DNA of 21,722 bases from Tessaracoccus flavescens (GCA_020741375.1 DYZF01000184.1:1-21722); one strand, 5' to 3'; positions 14,603 to 21,722 are shown, counted from the first letter of the stretch. Notes: generated from the letters alone by a model not told the origin. Translations and numbers: made by a program.

Positions 14603-16189
14603 CTAGATCTCGATGGCGATCCCTTCGTGCAAGACCTTTCCGTCAGCGGCCAACACCTTGTACGTGACCTTGCCCGGGCCGGTTGCATCCTTGACCCGTG
14701 CTACGAGCGCCCACGGTTCGCCCGGGGTGAGTTCCACGGTGGTGCTCAGAGCGCCGTCGAACTCGATGGTCTTGGCGTCGGCGGGGAGGGACCCGTGCCC
14801 TAGGTAGACCGTTCCCTGCACGAGGCCGGAATCTGCATCGAGCCAGACGGTGTATCCAGGTGCCTTGTCCCAGTCAGCAGCGTTCAGCGTCGGGTCGATC
14901 GTTGGGGACGACCATTCAAGCCCGTTGAGGCCCCGGCCCAGATCGCAGGTGAACTGCGTGTCGCCGTGCTGAATCAGCACGCGGGCCAAGTCCTCGTCCC
15001 GGGAGGTCGCGACAATGGTGCCAGTGGTCAGATCCACGCCCTTGAGCTCGTCGCCGAAGTCAAGTTCGGCCGAGTCCACGCGGGCTTGGCATGCCTCCAA
15101 CACCACCTCGGGTGACTGAGGCGCGGTGTCCCACGGTGCCGCGCTGTCGAGCACGATCTCGCCGCGGGCGTTGAGCACTGAGAAGAAGTCGAGGTTTGGG
15201 TGGCCGGGGAGGACCTCGACGGCGTGGAGGCGCCCGTTCGTCACCGGAATCCTGGTCACTGATGAGTCAGGGAAGTAGATCTCTGCTGCGTCATCCATGA
15301 TGGGTCCGCTGCCGAAGAGGTAGGTCTGTGCGGCGTTGCCTTCGCCCACGTGCATCCAGTGGAAGGTTGGGCCGGCCTCGGTGTCGACAGGCTTGGTGAC
15401 CTCGGTTGCAATGCTGGGAGTGCCGTGAGCTTCGGTCGCGGACAAGAGGCAGGTGTAGAGCGCAGCGTCGGTCTCGGCGGCGACGTAAATGACCTGGCCG
15501 AAGTGATCGCCGTCGACGCCTGCGGTTTCGACGGCGACCAGCTGGCCCTCGGTGCGCAGGTCTGGGGTGCCGTTGGTGATCTCAGCTGTGCCCGGCTGTT
15601 CCGTCTGTAAAGCCTCCGAGCACGAAGCTAGGAGACCAGCCTCATTCTTGGGGTCCGGCAGCAACGCTGACATGGGGACGGGCGTGCTCACGTCGGCCTC
15701 CGACGGGATGATGCACAGCCCTTCGGCCACCGACGCATCGGCGGGCTGATCGCCACTGGGCGGAATGCCGAGGCGCACGACGTCGCCCTCGCGGTACTCG
15801 TGCGGGTGCAGGACGGCCCACTCGCCGTCCGCGTCGGGGTACAGAGCGTTGAACTTGGCCATCTGCGGTGCGCAGCGGGCGGCGATGGTGGCGTGGTCAA
15901 GGACGTCGGACTCGACGGCGCTGGGCGAGGCCGGCGAGTGGGAGGCCGGGGCGGCAGGGGCGCTGGCGGTGGGTGATGCGGGCGGCAACGCGACCTGCGT
16001 CGCCTGGTTCTGTAGGACGATGAAGGCGGTACCAGTCAGTGCGGCCGCGGTGAGGGCGGCGCCGCCGGTGATCAGGGCGCTGCGTCGACGGCGTGCGCTC
16101 CGGGCAGCCGGGCGCAGATCCGGGACCGTGAACTCCTCGCTGTTGGCGGCGTCGGCCAGCCGACGGTTGAGGTCCGAGTGCTCGTTCAT
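14603..16189 (-). CDS. Single-pass membrane protein paired with a SigE-family sigma factor
   Basis: A 528-residue protein I do not recognise by family. The cytoplasmic N-terminus is only about 37 residues and ends in a basic patch (RSARRRRS), followed by one transmembrane helix (about 38-60), a Pro/Ala/Ser linker (to about 92) and a large extracytoplasmic part of about 430 residues with scattered cysteines. The cytoplasmic part lacks the HxxxCxxC zinc motif of classical anti-sigma factors. ATG at 16189 lies 4 nt after the sigma stop with AGGGAG upstream, so the two genes are co-transcribed and probably coupled. By context it may sense envelope conditions for, or be a dedicated partner of, the sigma factor; this is inference. 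Confidence 0.85.
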   Translation of the reverse strand: MNEHSDLNRRLADAANSEEFTVPDLRPAARSARRRRSALITGGAALTAAALTGTAFIVLQNQATQVALPPASPTASAPAAPASHSPASPSAVESDVLDHATIAARCAPQMAKFNALYPDADGEWAVLHPHEYREGDVVRLGIPPSGDQPADASVAEGLCIIPSEADVSTPVPMSALLPDPKNEAGLLASCSEALQTEQPGTAEITNGTPDLRTEGQLVAVETAGVDGDHFGQVIYVAAETDAALYTCLLSATEAHGTPSIATEVTKPVDTEAGPTFHWMHVGEGNAAQTYLFGSGPIMDDAAEIYFPDSSVTRIPVTNGRLHAVEVLPGHPNLDFFSVLNARGEIVLDSAAPWDTAPQSPEVVLEACQARVDSAELDFGDELKGVDLTTGTIVATSRDEDLARVLIQHGDTQFTCDLGRGLNGLEWSSPTIDPTLNAADWDKAPGYTVWLDADSGLVQGTVYLGHGSLPADAKTIEFDGALSTTVELTPGEPWALVARVKDATGPGKVTYKVLAADGKVLHEGIAIEI

Positions 16190-16193
16190 GGGT

Positions 16194-16685
16194 TTAGCTC
16201 CCTTGGTGGACTAGCGGGGTCAAGTGCTGTTTGAGTGCGGCCAACCCATCGGAGGTGGCGCGCTTCACGTTGCCTTCGGAGATGCCGAGGGCGTTGGCGG
16301 TCTCGGTGACGGACAGATCGCGGTAGTGGCGCAACACCACACACGCCCGCTGCCGCGGCGAGAGGGTTGCTAGCGCCCGTAGCAGTTCGTCGCGGTCGTC
16401 CACCCGCGTTGTGGGGTTGGCTCCGGCCACGTCGTGGTGGTCGGCGCGCGGGGATTCCCGGCGCCATGGGCGACGCGATTCGTCGATGAGCGCGTTGAGC
16501 AGTGCCCGGCGGGCGTAGGCGAGCTTGTTGTCCAGCCGGCCCCATTTGCTCGCTACGCGCAGCAGCGATTCCTGGGTGGCGTCTTCGGCCCGGTGCCGAT
16601 CGCCGCAGATCAGATAGCCCGTGCGGCACAGATCGACGAAGTGGGCTTGCACGAACTCGTGGAAGTCCTCGTCTCGCTGCGCCAT
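16194..16685 (-). CDS. SigE-family (ECF-type) RNA polymerase sigma factor
   Basis: Alternative sigma factor of 163 residues with regions 2 and 4 only. Region 2 is at about 8-75 (FHEFVQAHFVDLCRTGYLI then RAEDATQESLLRVASKW); region 4 is at about 105-155 (LATLSPRQRACVVLRHYRDLS then VTETANALGISEGNVKRATSDGL, the helix-turn-helix). The size and motifs match the actinobacterial SigE-like family. The start is ATG at 16685, not the longer frame to 16709, because AGGAG lies 7 nt upstream and family members begin near this point. It leads a two-gene unit with the membrane protein. I could not identify an autoregulatory GGAAC-type promoter with confidence in the 149-bp divergent region. Confidence 0.92.
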   Translation of the reverse strand: MAQRDEDFHEFVQAHFVDLCRTGYLICGDRHRAEDATQESLLRVASKWGRLDNKLAYARRALLNALIDESRRPWRRESPRADHHDVAGANPTTRVDDRDELLRALATLSPRQRACVVLRHYRDLSVTETANALGISEGNVKRATSDGLAALKQHLTPLVHQGS

Positions 16686-16821
16686 GGACGCTCCTTTCCT
16701 TACCCCCAAGACGTAACGAGTGGGTCATCGGGTTGGGGTGGGCGGACACTTTTTGGTCGCGTACCCCGCTCAGCCTCGAACTTAGGCCACTGCAGCGCCG
16801 TCGTCGTGCCGGGAAGGGGCG

Positions 16822-16827
16822 TAGGTT
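16822..16827 (+). promoter_or_regulatory. Candidate -10 for the DUF480-methyltransferase gene
   Basis: TAGGTT ends 7 nt before the GTG start at 16835, with no ribosome binding site at a normal distance, consistent with a leaderless mRNA. Confidence 0.45.
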
Positions 16828-16834
16828 GGGACGC

Positions 16835-18013
16835 GTGACGCTGCCGATTCTGACCGCTGAAGAACAACGAGTCCTGGGCTGCCTCCTCGAGAAGGAGATC
16901 ACTGTCCCGGAGAGCTACCCGCTGACGCTGAACGCGCTGCGGACGGCCTGCAACCAGAAGTCATCGCGGGAACCGGTCGTCGAGTACGACGAGCGGACCA
17001 TCCAAGACGCCGTCCGCAGCCTCAAAGACCGAGGCCTCGCCCGCGTGACCTGGATGGATTACGGCAAGCGCACCCTCAAGTACGCGCAGAGCCTGGTGGA
17101 GGAACTCGAGTTGGAAGACGACGAACGCGCCGTCCTCACCGTTCTCCTGCTCCGCGGCGAGCAGGCGCCCGGCGAGCTGAAGACTCGCACGGACCGGCTC
17201 CATCGCTTCGACGACCGCGCCGACGTCGAGGCCACCCTGCAGAAGATGGCCGGTCGCGCCGAGCCGCTCGTCGTTCAGTTGGAGCGCAAGACCGGTCAGC
17301 AGGACAACCGCTGGCAGCACCTCCTCGGAGACGCACCGGTCGCGGCCGCGCTGCCCGCCGTCGACAAGGAGCAGGTGCTCGCCGACGGCGTAGCCGCCCG
17401 CGACCAGAAGATCATCGCCTCCTACAACTCGGTGGCCGGGGCCTACGCCGAGACGTTCGGCGTCGTGGACCGCCCGTTCGAGCAGTGGTTCCTCACCCGC
17501 GTCGCGGAGTTGGCCGGCCCGCACCGCACGGCCGACGTCGGCTGCGGCCCCGGCGGCCCGACGGCGTTCCTGGCCGAAGCCGGGGCAGACCCCGTCGGCT
17601 TCGACATCTCTCCAGAGATGATCGAGGTGGCCCGCAGCCGATTCCCCGAGTTGGAGTTCGAGGTGGCAGACCTGCGTCGCCTACTCAGGCCGAACAACGC
17701 TGCCGGGTGGGGCGCCGTCGTCGCCAACCATTCGCTGGTGCACTTCGCGCCCAGCGAGCTGCCCGGCATCATCCGCGGCCTAGTTGACACCCTCCTGCCC
17801 GACGGCATCCTGGCGATCATCCTCCAAGTGGGCAACGAGGTGCTGGACCGCACCGAATTTCTGGGCGAGGAGATCGATCTCTCGTGGGTGCGCCACGACC
17901 CGGCGGACGTGCGTCGCATCGTCGAATCCACGGGCCTGACGGCCGTCGAGACCTACATCGCCTCCGACGACCGTCCCGCGGATCGCCTGTACCTCATCGC
18001 CGGCAGGCCGTAG
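16835..18013 (+). CDS. DUF480 (YceH family)-methyltransferase fusion protein
   Basis: A 392-residue two-domain protein. Residues 1-190 are a DUF480/YceH domain of tandem winged helices with the signature LLEKEITVPESYPLTLNALR and ACNQKSSREPVVEYDE (about 18-53). Residues 193-392 are a class I SAM-dependent methyltransferase: motif I ADVGCGPG (233-240), the acidic residue of motif II in VGFDISPEM (D257), and ANHSLVHFAP followed by LLPDGILAIILQVG. YceH of proteobacteria is the first domain alone (about 215 residues) and has no established role. The methylation substrate is unknown. GTG at 16835 starts the DUF480 domain; the frame is open to 16502 but that overlaps the sigma gene. A TetR gene follows after 9 bp. 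Confidence 0.88.
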   Translation: MTLPILTAEEQRVLGCLLEKEITVPESYPLTLNALRTACNQKSSREPVVEYDERTIQDAVRSLKDRGLARVTWMDYGKRTLKYAQSLVEELELEDDERAVLTVLLLRGEQAPGELKTRTDRLHRFDDRADVEATLQKMAGRAEPLVVQLERKTGQQDNRWQHLLGDAPVAAALPAVDKEQVLADGVAARDQKIIASYNSVAGAYAETFGVVDRPFEQWFLTRVAELAGPHRTADVGCGPGGPTAFLAEAGADPVGFDISPEMIEVARSRFPELEFEVADLRRLLRPNNAAGWGAVVANHSLVHFAPSELPGIIRGLVDTLLPDGILAIILQVGNEVLDRTEFLGEEIDLSWVRHDPADVRRIVESTGLTAVETYIASDDRPADRLYLIAGRP

Positions 18014-18022
18014 CCGCCCACC

Positions 18023-18577
18023 ATGACGAGTCCCAACCGAGGCCCGGCCGCCGCGGCCGACAACCGCGCAGCGCTCCTGGCCGCCGCCCGCACGCTCTTC
18101 TCCGAGCAGGGCTACGCCGTCCCGTTGTCGCTGATCGCCAAGGCGGCCGGCGTCGGGCAAGGGACGCTGTACCGGCACTTCCCGTCGCGCGAGGCGCTCG
18201 GCGCGGCGGTGCTGGAAGACACGATGGCAACGTTGGCCCGACTAGCCGACGACGGCGACCCCGCGGCCTTCCACCGTCTCTGGGGCCACATCATCGCCAC
18301 GCTCGCTGACTCCGTCGGGTTCCTCGACGCCGTCCTCGGCCCCCGCGGTGAACTGGGGGAGTGGGTGCCGTCCGACGACCTCGCCTCGCTACTGGCCACC
18401 CCGCTCACGCGAGCGCAGGCCGCCGGGACAGTCGACGGCGGCATCACCGTCAACGACCTCATGCTCGTGCTCACCATGGTCCACGGCGCCACCCAGCGCG
18501 TGAGCGAGCCCGGTGCGCGACGCATCGCCGCGAACCGGGCTCTCGAACTCATCGGCGGAGGGCTGCAGCCCTCCTGA
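18023..18577 (+). CDS. TetR-family transcriptional regulator
   Basis: A 184-residue regulator. The N-terminal helix-turn-helix is intact: LLAAARTLFSEQGYAVPLSLIAKAAGV then GQGTLYRHFPSREAL (about 17-60). The C-terminal ligand-binding part is unassigned. It begins 9 bp after the DUF480-methyltransferase stop and is likely in the same operon; I see no separate promoter or ribosome binding site. Its 3' end faces the KstD-like dehydrogenase with a 12-bp gap. TetR regulators often control a neighbouring gene, and a perfect palindrome in the dehydrogenase promoter (20237-20252) is the best candidate operator. The ligand cannot be told from the sequence. Confidence 0.9.
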   Translation: MTSPNRGPAAAADNRAALLAAARTLFSEQGYAVPLSLIAKAAGVGQGTLYRHFPSREALGAAVLEDTMATLARLADDGDPAAFHRLWGHIIATLADSVGFLDAVLGPRGELGEWVPSDDLASLLATPLTRAQAAGTVDGGITVNDLMLVLTMVHGATQRVSEPGARRIAANRALELIGGGLQPS

Positions 18578-18589
18578 GTGCGCCGGGGA

Positions 18590-20218
18590 TCAGCCCTCGG
18601 CCATGTGGCGACCGCCGATCATGCCGAACACGACGGCGGGGCCGATCGTGGAGCCCGGTCCCGGGTAGGTGCGGCCCATCACGGACGCGCTGACGTTGCC
18701 GGCCGCGTACAGGCCGTCGATCACGGAGCCGTCGGCGCGCAGGGCGCGGGCCTTCTCGTCGGTGAGCACGCCGCCCTTGGTGCCGAGGTCGCCGATGACG
18801 ACGCGGACGGCTAGGAACGGCCCCTTCTCCAGCGGGCCGAGGCAGGGGTTCGGGTGCACCGTCGGATCGCCGTAGTAGCGGTCGTAGGCGGAGTTGCCCT
18901 TGCCGAAATCGCCGTCGACGCCCGAGCGCGCGAAGCCGTTGAACCGCTCCACCGTCGCCTTGAACACCTGCTCGTCCAGCCCCACCTTGCGGGCCAGCTC
19001 ACCGAGAGTCTTGGCAGTGTGGCGCAACCCGGCCTGCTCCATCGCCTTGTTCTTGCGCGGATCCATCGCGTAGGTGCGCATGTAGCGGCGCGCGTGACGC
19101 ACGTCGGAGATCATCCAGTAGGCGCCGTCCTTGTCGTGCTCCAGCATGTGGTGGCCCAGATCGACGTAGGACTCGGCTTCGTTGGCGAAGCGGCGTCCCT
19201 CCTTGTCGACGATGATCATGTACGGCAGCGAACGCTCACCCACCAGGAACGCGGGGTCGTCGTCGCCGGCGCCGGCGATGGAGGCGCCCCACCACGCGTC
19301 GTCCATCAACTCGAGGGCTGCGCCGTGCTTGGCGGCGATCGTGTGGATCTGGCCGAGGTTGCTGGGTGCGCCCGAGGGGTCGCCCTCGATGCCGTGGTGC
19401 TCAAGCCGCATGGCTTCGTTGTGGTCGAAGCCGCCGGCGGCGAGCATGACGCCGCGCCTCGCCCGCACGGTGATCTCGCGCCCGTCGCGGGTGGCCTGCA
19501 CGCCGACGACGCGGCCGTCCTCCACCACCAGGTCCGTGACCGGGGCGTTGAGCCAGAGCTGCACGCCGAGTTGCTGCACGGCGACGTCGAGGAGCGCCAT
19601 CTGGAGGCCCGCGCCGATGCCGGCCAACGCCTTGCCCTGGACGAGTCCGCCCAAGATGCGCGTGACGACGCGGGCGCCGCGGGTCATGCCGTCGAAGGTG
19701 GACCACGCCCGGGTGATCTGCCACACGTCGTCGGTCATGATCGGCACGGCCATGAGCATCCGGCAGGTGTCGGCCCAGCTGCCGACGCGCTTGCTGTTGA
19801 ACGGCTTCACCTCGATGGCGCGGCCGATCTTGCCGCCGGGGAGCTCGGGGTAGTAATCGGGATAGTCGGTGGCACGGGCCCACGTGATGCCGAGGCGTTC
19901 GGTGGTGTTGACCCAGTCGGCGACTCCGTCGACGAACGCCTCCTTGCGTTCGCGTGAGGTGGCGCGACCTTCATCACCCACCGTCTGCTCCAGGTACTCG
20001 AGCGCTTCTTCGCGGGAATCGCCAACGCCGTCGCGCTGCATGACGGGGTTGTTGGGCAGCCACTGCCCGCCGCCCGACATGGCAGAGCTTCCGCCCCACT
20101 TGTCGCTGCTTTCCAGCATGACGACGCTGAGGCCCTTGTCGGCCGCGCCGATGGCGGTGGCGAAGGCGGCGGAGCCGGAGCCCACCACCACTACGTCGTA
20201 GGTGTTGTCATTGCTCAT
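18590..20218 (-). CDS. FAD-dependent 3-ketosteroid-dehydrogenase-like oxidoreductase (KstD family)
   Basis: A 542-residue flavoprotein of the succinate dehydrogenase/3-ketosteroid-delta1-dehydrogenase superfamily. The dinucleotide-binding strand is VVVVGSGSAAFATA (9-22; GxGxxA where GxGxxG is usual), with LESSDKWGGSSAMSGG next. KstD-type features are YYPELPGG (122-129), GRRFANE (341-347), YDRYYGDP and HPNPCLGPLEKGPFLAV (445-471), GDLGTKGG (476-483), GLYAAGNVSASVMG (502-515) and YPGPGSTIGPA (518-528), including the tyrosine of GLYAAGN that aligns with a KstD active-site tyrosine. The start is ATG at 20218 with AGAGGAGGA upstream. No steroid-degradation genes are nearby, so the substrate is open; other enone or fumarate-like substrates are possible. 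Confidence 0.88.
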   Translation of the reverse strand: MSNDNTYDVVVVGSGSAAFATAIGAADKGLSVVMLESSDKWGGSSAMSGGGQWLPNNPVMQRDGVGDSREEALEYLEQTVGDEGRATSRERKEAFVDGVADWVNTTERLGITWARATDYPDYYPELPGGKIGRAIEVKPFNSKRVGSWADTCRMLMAVPIMTDDVWQITRAWSTFDGMTRGARVVTRILGGLVQGKALAGIGAGLQMALLDVAVQQLGVQLWLNAPVTDLVVEDGRVVGVQATRDGREITVRARRGVMLAAGGFDHNEAMRLEHHGIEGDPSGAPSNLGQIHTIAAKHGAALELMDDAWWGASIAGAGDDDPAFLVGERSLPYMIIVDKEGRRFANEAESYVDLGHHMLEHDKDGAYWMISDVRHARRYMRTYAMDPRKNKAMEQAGLRHTAKTLGELARKVGLDEQVFKATVERFNGFARSGVDGDFGKGNSAYDRYYGDPTVHPNPCLGPLEKGPFLAVRVVIGDLGTKGGVLTDEKARALRADGSVIDGLYAAGNVSASVMGRTYPGPGSTIGPAVVFGMIGGRHMAEG

Positions 20219-20236
20219 GGATCCTCCTCTACTGTG

Positions 20237-20252
20237 CGGACAGCGTTGTCCG
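20237..20252. promoter_or_regulatory. Perfect 16-bp palindrome, probable TetR operator
   Basis: CGGACAGCGTTGTCCG is a 6-4-6 perfect palindrome lying just downstream of the predicted promoter and 18 bp before the dehydrogenase ATG. The site type suits a TetR dimer, and a TetR gene lies at the other end of the dehydrogenase gene. Assignment to that regulator is inference. Confidence 0.6.
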
Positions 20253-20260
20253 GATAGTCC

Positions 20261-20289
20261 ACGATACCCGCTGCTCTGTCGGGTGTCTG
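20261..20289 (-). promoter_or_regulatory. Predicted promoter of the KstD-like dehydrogenase
   Basis: On the minus strand, CAGACA (20284-20289) and TATCGT (20261-20266) are separated by 17 nt, each matching 4 of 6 consensus bases. Transcription would start near 20254, immediately in front of the palindrome, so a repressor bound there would block it. Confidence 0.5.
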
Positions 20290-20371
20290 AGGATTCGACG
20301 TGGTCGCGCGCTGGTCCGACGCGGGCCATTCGTCGCGCTTCGCGCTGCTCAGGGAACTAGTGCTCGTGGGG

Positions 20372-20377
20372 TAGCCT
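20372..20377 (+). promoter_or_regulatory. Candidate -10 before the small ORF at 20403
   Basis: TAGCCT would start a transcript near 20384, leaving a short leader with a strong ribosome binding site. No -35 match is seen. Confidence 0.3.
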
Positions 20378-20402
20378 CGGGGATTGCGTTCGAGAGGAGG
20401 CG

Positions 20403-20492
20403 ATGATGGTGCGCTCGATCAGCGACACGCCGCGATTCGAGGCTGAGAGCCCCCGCCGAGTGGAAAAAATCCCAGACCGTTCCCGGGACTAG
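20403..20492 (+). CDS. Possible small protein or peptide ORF (28-29 residues)
   Basis: Two consecutive ATG codons at 20403 and 20406 follow AGAGGAGG (20393-20400), one of the best ribosome binding sites in the window. The peptide is hydrophilic, rich in Arg, Glu, Asp and Ser, with no membrane segment and no runs of one amino acid that would mark an attenuation leader. The frame ends at TAG 20490-20492, overlapping the end of the convergent oxidoreductase gene. I recognise no family. It may be a real small protein or a remnant of a degraded gene start. Confidence 0.35.
   Translation: MMVRSISDTPRFEAESPRRVEKIPDRSRD
20464..20488 (-). terminator. Weak candidate terminator of the Gfo/Idh/MocA gene
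   Basis: Immediately after the stop, minus-strand TCCC (20485-20488) can pair with GGGA (20470-20473), followed by six T residues (20464-20469). The stem is only 4 bp with an 11-nt loop. Confidence 0.3.
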
Positions 20493-21484
20493 CCGAGGTC
20501 GACGTCCGCCTCGGCCTGCCGCACACCGGCCTGATGGAGGCAGCGCTCCAGCACGCGCATCACTTCGAGGGTGTCGTCGAGCGGCATCGTGAGCGATTCG
20601 GTGTGCCCGTCGCGGATGCGCTGCGTCACCTCGGCGAACTCGTGGCTGTAGCCGCGGCCCGACGGCAGCGCCTCGATGATCCGGGGGAGCACGCCGTTGC
20701 GGTGCACGGTGATCATCGACGGGTGATGGAAGCGAGGCTCCACCTCGATCCAGCCCTTGGTGCCGACGATGACCATGCGGCCCGGGCCGTATCCGTCGAA
20801 ACCTGCGGCGAGCGACGACAGGCCGCCGCCTTCGTGGACGAGGTTGAACGAGACGGCCTTGTCGACGCCCGAGGGGAAGATGCGCGCCCGGCTGTCGATC
20901 TCCTTGACTTGGCCGAGGAATGCTTGGGCGAAGTTGACGACGTAGACGCCGAGATCGAGGATCGCGCCGCCGCCGAGCTCGGGGGCGAACAGGCGGTGAT
21001 CGGCTTGGTACTCGCGGTAGGCATAGAGGTCGCCCTGGACCGCGACGACGTCGCCGATTCGGCCCCAGGCCACCACTTCGCGCGCGGCCGCGACCACGGG
21101 CAGGAAGCGCGTCCACATAGCTTCCATGGCGAAGACACCCTTGGCCCGGGCGGCGTCGACGACCTGCTTGGCGCCGTCGTACGTGGCGGTGAAGGCCTTC
21201 TCCACGAGGACGGCCTTGCCGTTCTCGATGGCGGCCAGCGCGACGTCGCGGTGCTGGGGATGCGGCGTGGCGATGTAGACGACGTCGACGGCGTCGGATT
21301 CGAGGAGCTCACGGTAGGAGCCGAACGCTGTGGGCACGCCGTGTTTCTTGGCGAAAGCGTCTGCCTTCTCCTGCGACCGCGACGCCACCGCGGCGAGTTC
21401 GGCTCCCGGAACGAACTGGAAGTCTCCCGCGACCGCGTGGGCGATAGCGCCTAATCCGACGATGCCCCAACGAACGTTACCCAT
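20489..21484 (-). CDS. Gfo/Idh/MocA-family NAD(P)-dependent oxidoreductase
   Basis: A 331-residue cytoplasmic oxidoreductase. The N-terminal Rossmann fold begins WGIVGLGAIAHAVAG (6-20), with VASRSQEKADAFA following the second strand; VDVVYIATPHPQHRDVAL and VLVEKAFTAT (93-101) contain the conserved EK (95-96), here EKA rather than the usual EKP. FAMEAMWTRFLP (118-129) and GGGAILDLGVYVVNF are characteristic of the branch that includes dihydrodiol and xylose dehydrogenases, so a sugar or diol substrate is likely but unproven. ATG at 21484 has TAGCCT exactly 6 nt upstream, so it is probably leaderless. It appears to be a single-gene unit, followed by the 270-bp region that holds the dehydrogenase promoter. 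Confidence 0.9.
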   Translation of the reverse strand: MGNVRWGIVGLGAIAHAVAGDFQFVPGAELAAVASRSQEKADAFAKKHGVPTAFGSYRELLESDAVDVVYIATPHPQHRDVALAAIENGKAVLVEKAFTATYDGAKQVVDAARAKGVFAMEAMWTRFLPVVAAAREVVAWGRIGDVVAVQGDLYAYREYQADHRLFAPELGGGAILDLGVYVVNFAQAFLGQVKEIDSRARIFPSGVDKAVSFNLVHEGGGLSSLAAGFDGYGPGRMVIVGTKGWIEVEPRFHHPSMITVHRNGVLPRIIEALPSGRGYSHEFAEVTQRIRDGHTESLTMPLDDTLEVMRVLERCLHQAGVRQAEADVDLG

Positions 21485-21490
21485 GCCCTC

Positions 21491-21496
21491 AGGCTA
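21491..21496 (-). promoter_or_regulatory. Candidate -10 for leaderless Gfo/Idh/MocA gene
   Basis: Minus-strand TAGCCT lies 6 nt before the ATG at 21484. Confidence 0.45.
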
Positions 21497-21554
21497 TCCC
21501 TGTCGCGGGGTCGCCGGGCACTTTGGGGTCGCTTGTTGTGGGGCTCCTGCCGGT

Positions 21555-21596
21555 GATTGAGTAGTCCGCGCGCGGAGCGCCGGGCGTATCGAAATC
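21555..21596. repeat. REP-like intergenic palindromic element
   Basis: GATTGAGTAG at one end and CGTATCGAAATC at the other form imperfect inverted ends (GATTgAGTA against GATTTCGATACG), with a perfect 12-bp palindrome TCCGCGCGCGGA (21565-21576) inside. From memory, GTTGAGTAG...CGTATCGAAAC-type elements are common dispersed repeats in actinobacterial genomes. Only one copy lies in this window. Confidence 0.5.
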
Positions 21597-21668
21597 TCGC
21601 GCGCCGGGAACGCTCCGACTGTGGTTGGGGCGAGTGGGGCGGGGATGGGGCCTTCTCGCCCAGGGTCT

Positions 21669-21695
21669 GTTCACGCGCTTATCGCGCGCGTGAAC
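21669..21695. repeat. 10-bp dyad in the right-hand intergenic end
   Basis: GTTCACGCGC (21669-21678) pairs perfectly with GCGCGTGAAC (21686-21695) across 7 nt. No T-tract follows on either strand, so it may be an operator or U-less terminator for a gene beyond the window. I see no gene in 21485-21722. Confidence 0.5.
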
Positions 21696-21722
21696 GCCCC
21701 AACGCCCGACCCACCGCGAAGG

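Noticed and set aside
16502..16834. Upstream extension of the DUF480-methyltransferase frame
   Set aside because: It overlaps the sigma gene on the opposite strand and has no conserved sequence; DUF480 homology starts at the GTG at 16835.
18590..20218. Steroid catabolic gene cluster
   Set aside because: Only a KstD-like enzyme is present; no other steroid genes or KstR-type regulator are recognisable, so the substrate is left open.
20219..20329. N-terminal extension of the KstD-like dehydrogenase
   Set aside because: It would translate the promoter and palindrome; the FAD-binding strand begins a few residues after ATG 20218, which has a strong ribosome binding site.
20349..21116. 255-codon minus-strand frame overlapping the Gfo/Idh/MocA gene
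   Set aside because: Arg/Pro-rich out-of-frame shadow; the 331-residue oxidoreductase frame carries all family motifs.

Overview
The window is chromosomal DNA from a high-GC Gram-positive bacterium (Actinomycetota). The evidence is the conserved order fhaA-fhaB-pstP-rodA-pbpA-pknB, a SigE-family sigma factor, a MeaB chaperone, an NgcE-like sugar-binding protein, frequent GTG starts and many apparently leaderless promoters. A member of the Propionibacteriales/Propionibacteriaceae is my best guess, but this is an inference without any search. Most of the window reads as ordinary core and accessory chromosome. I see no insertion sequence, prophage, integrase or CRISPR array.

Layout. Positions 1-6013 (minus strand) carry the growth and division signalling operon: FHA proteins FhaA and FhaB, PP2C phosphatase PstP, SEDS glycosyltransferase RodA/FtsW, class B penicillin-binding protein PbpA, and a PknB-like Ser/Thr kinase cut by the window edge. 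The genes abut or overlap, so they are probably co-transcribed from a promoter upstream of fhaA. Positions 6014-6323 are non-coding and hold a dyad near the fhaA promoter and a 31-bp inverted repeat just past meaB. Then come meaB (minus) and a divergent glgC-like gene (plus), tRNA-Ser(CGA) with an intrinsic terminator, a LytR_C-domain membrane protein with a small conserved protein upstream (minus), and a divergent HerA/DUF853-type ATPase (plus).

Positions 11668-16685 (minus) hold an orphan NgcE-like sugar-binding lipoprotein, aspartokinase lysC (with a likely internal beta-subunit start), a large single-pass membrane protein and its SigE-family sigma factor. On the plus strand a DUF480 (YceH)-methyltransferase fusion is followed 9 bp later by a TetR regulator. 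Convergent to these is a KstD-like FAD dehydrogenase. Its promoter carries a perfect 16-bp palindrome, probably the TetR operator. A Gfo/Idh/MocA oxidoreductase and a repeat-containing intergenic end close the window.

Functional links. The kinase/phosphatase/FHA proteins regulate the RodA-PbpA peptidoglycan synthase pair. The sigma factor and the membrane protein look like a signal-transduction pair lacking a recognisable zinc-binding anti-sigma domain. The TetR, the methyltransferase fusion and the dehydrogenase may form one small regulatory circuit. At least five transcription units have a TAnnnT hexamer 6-7 nt before a start codon with no convincing ribosome binding site, which suggests widespread leaderless transcription. 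The least explained items are the sigma/membrane protein pair, the DUF480-methyltransferase fusion, the long inverted repeat after meaB, and a 28-29 codon ORF with a strong ribosome binding site at 20403.
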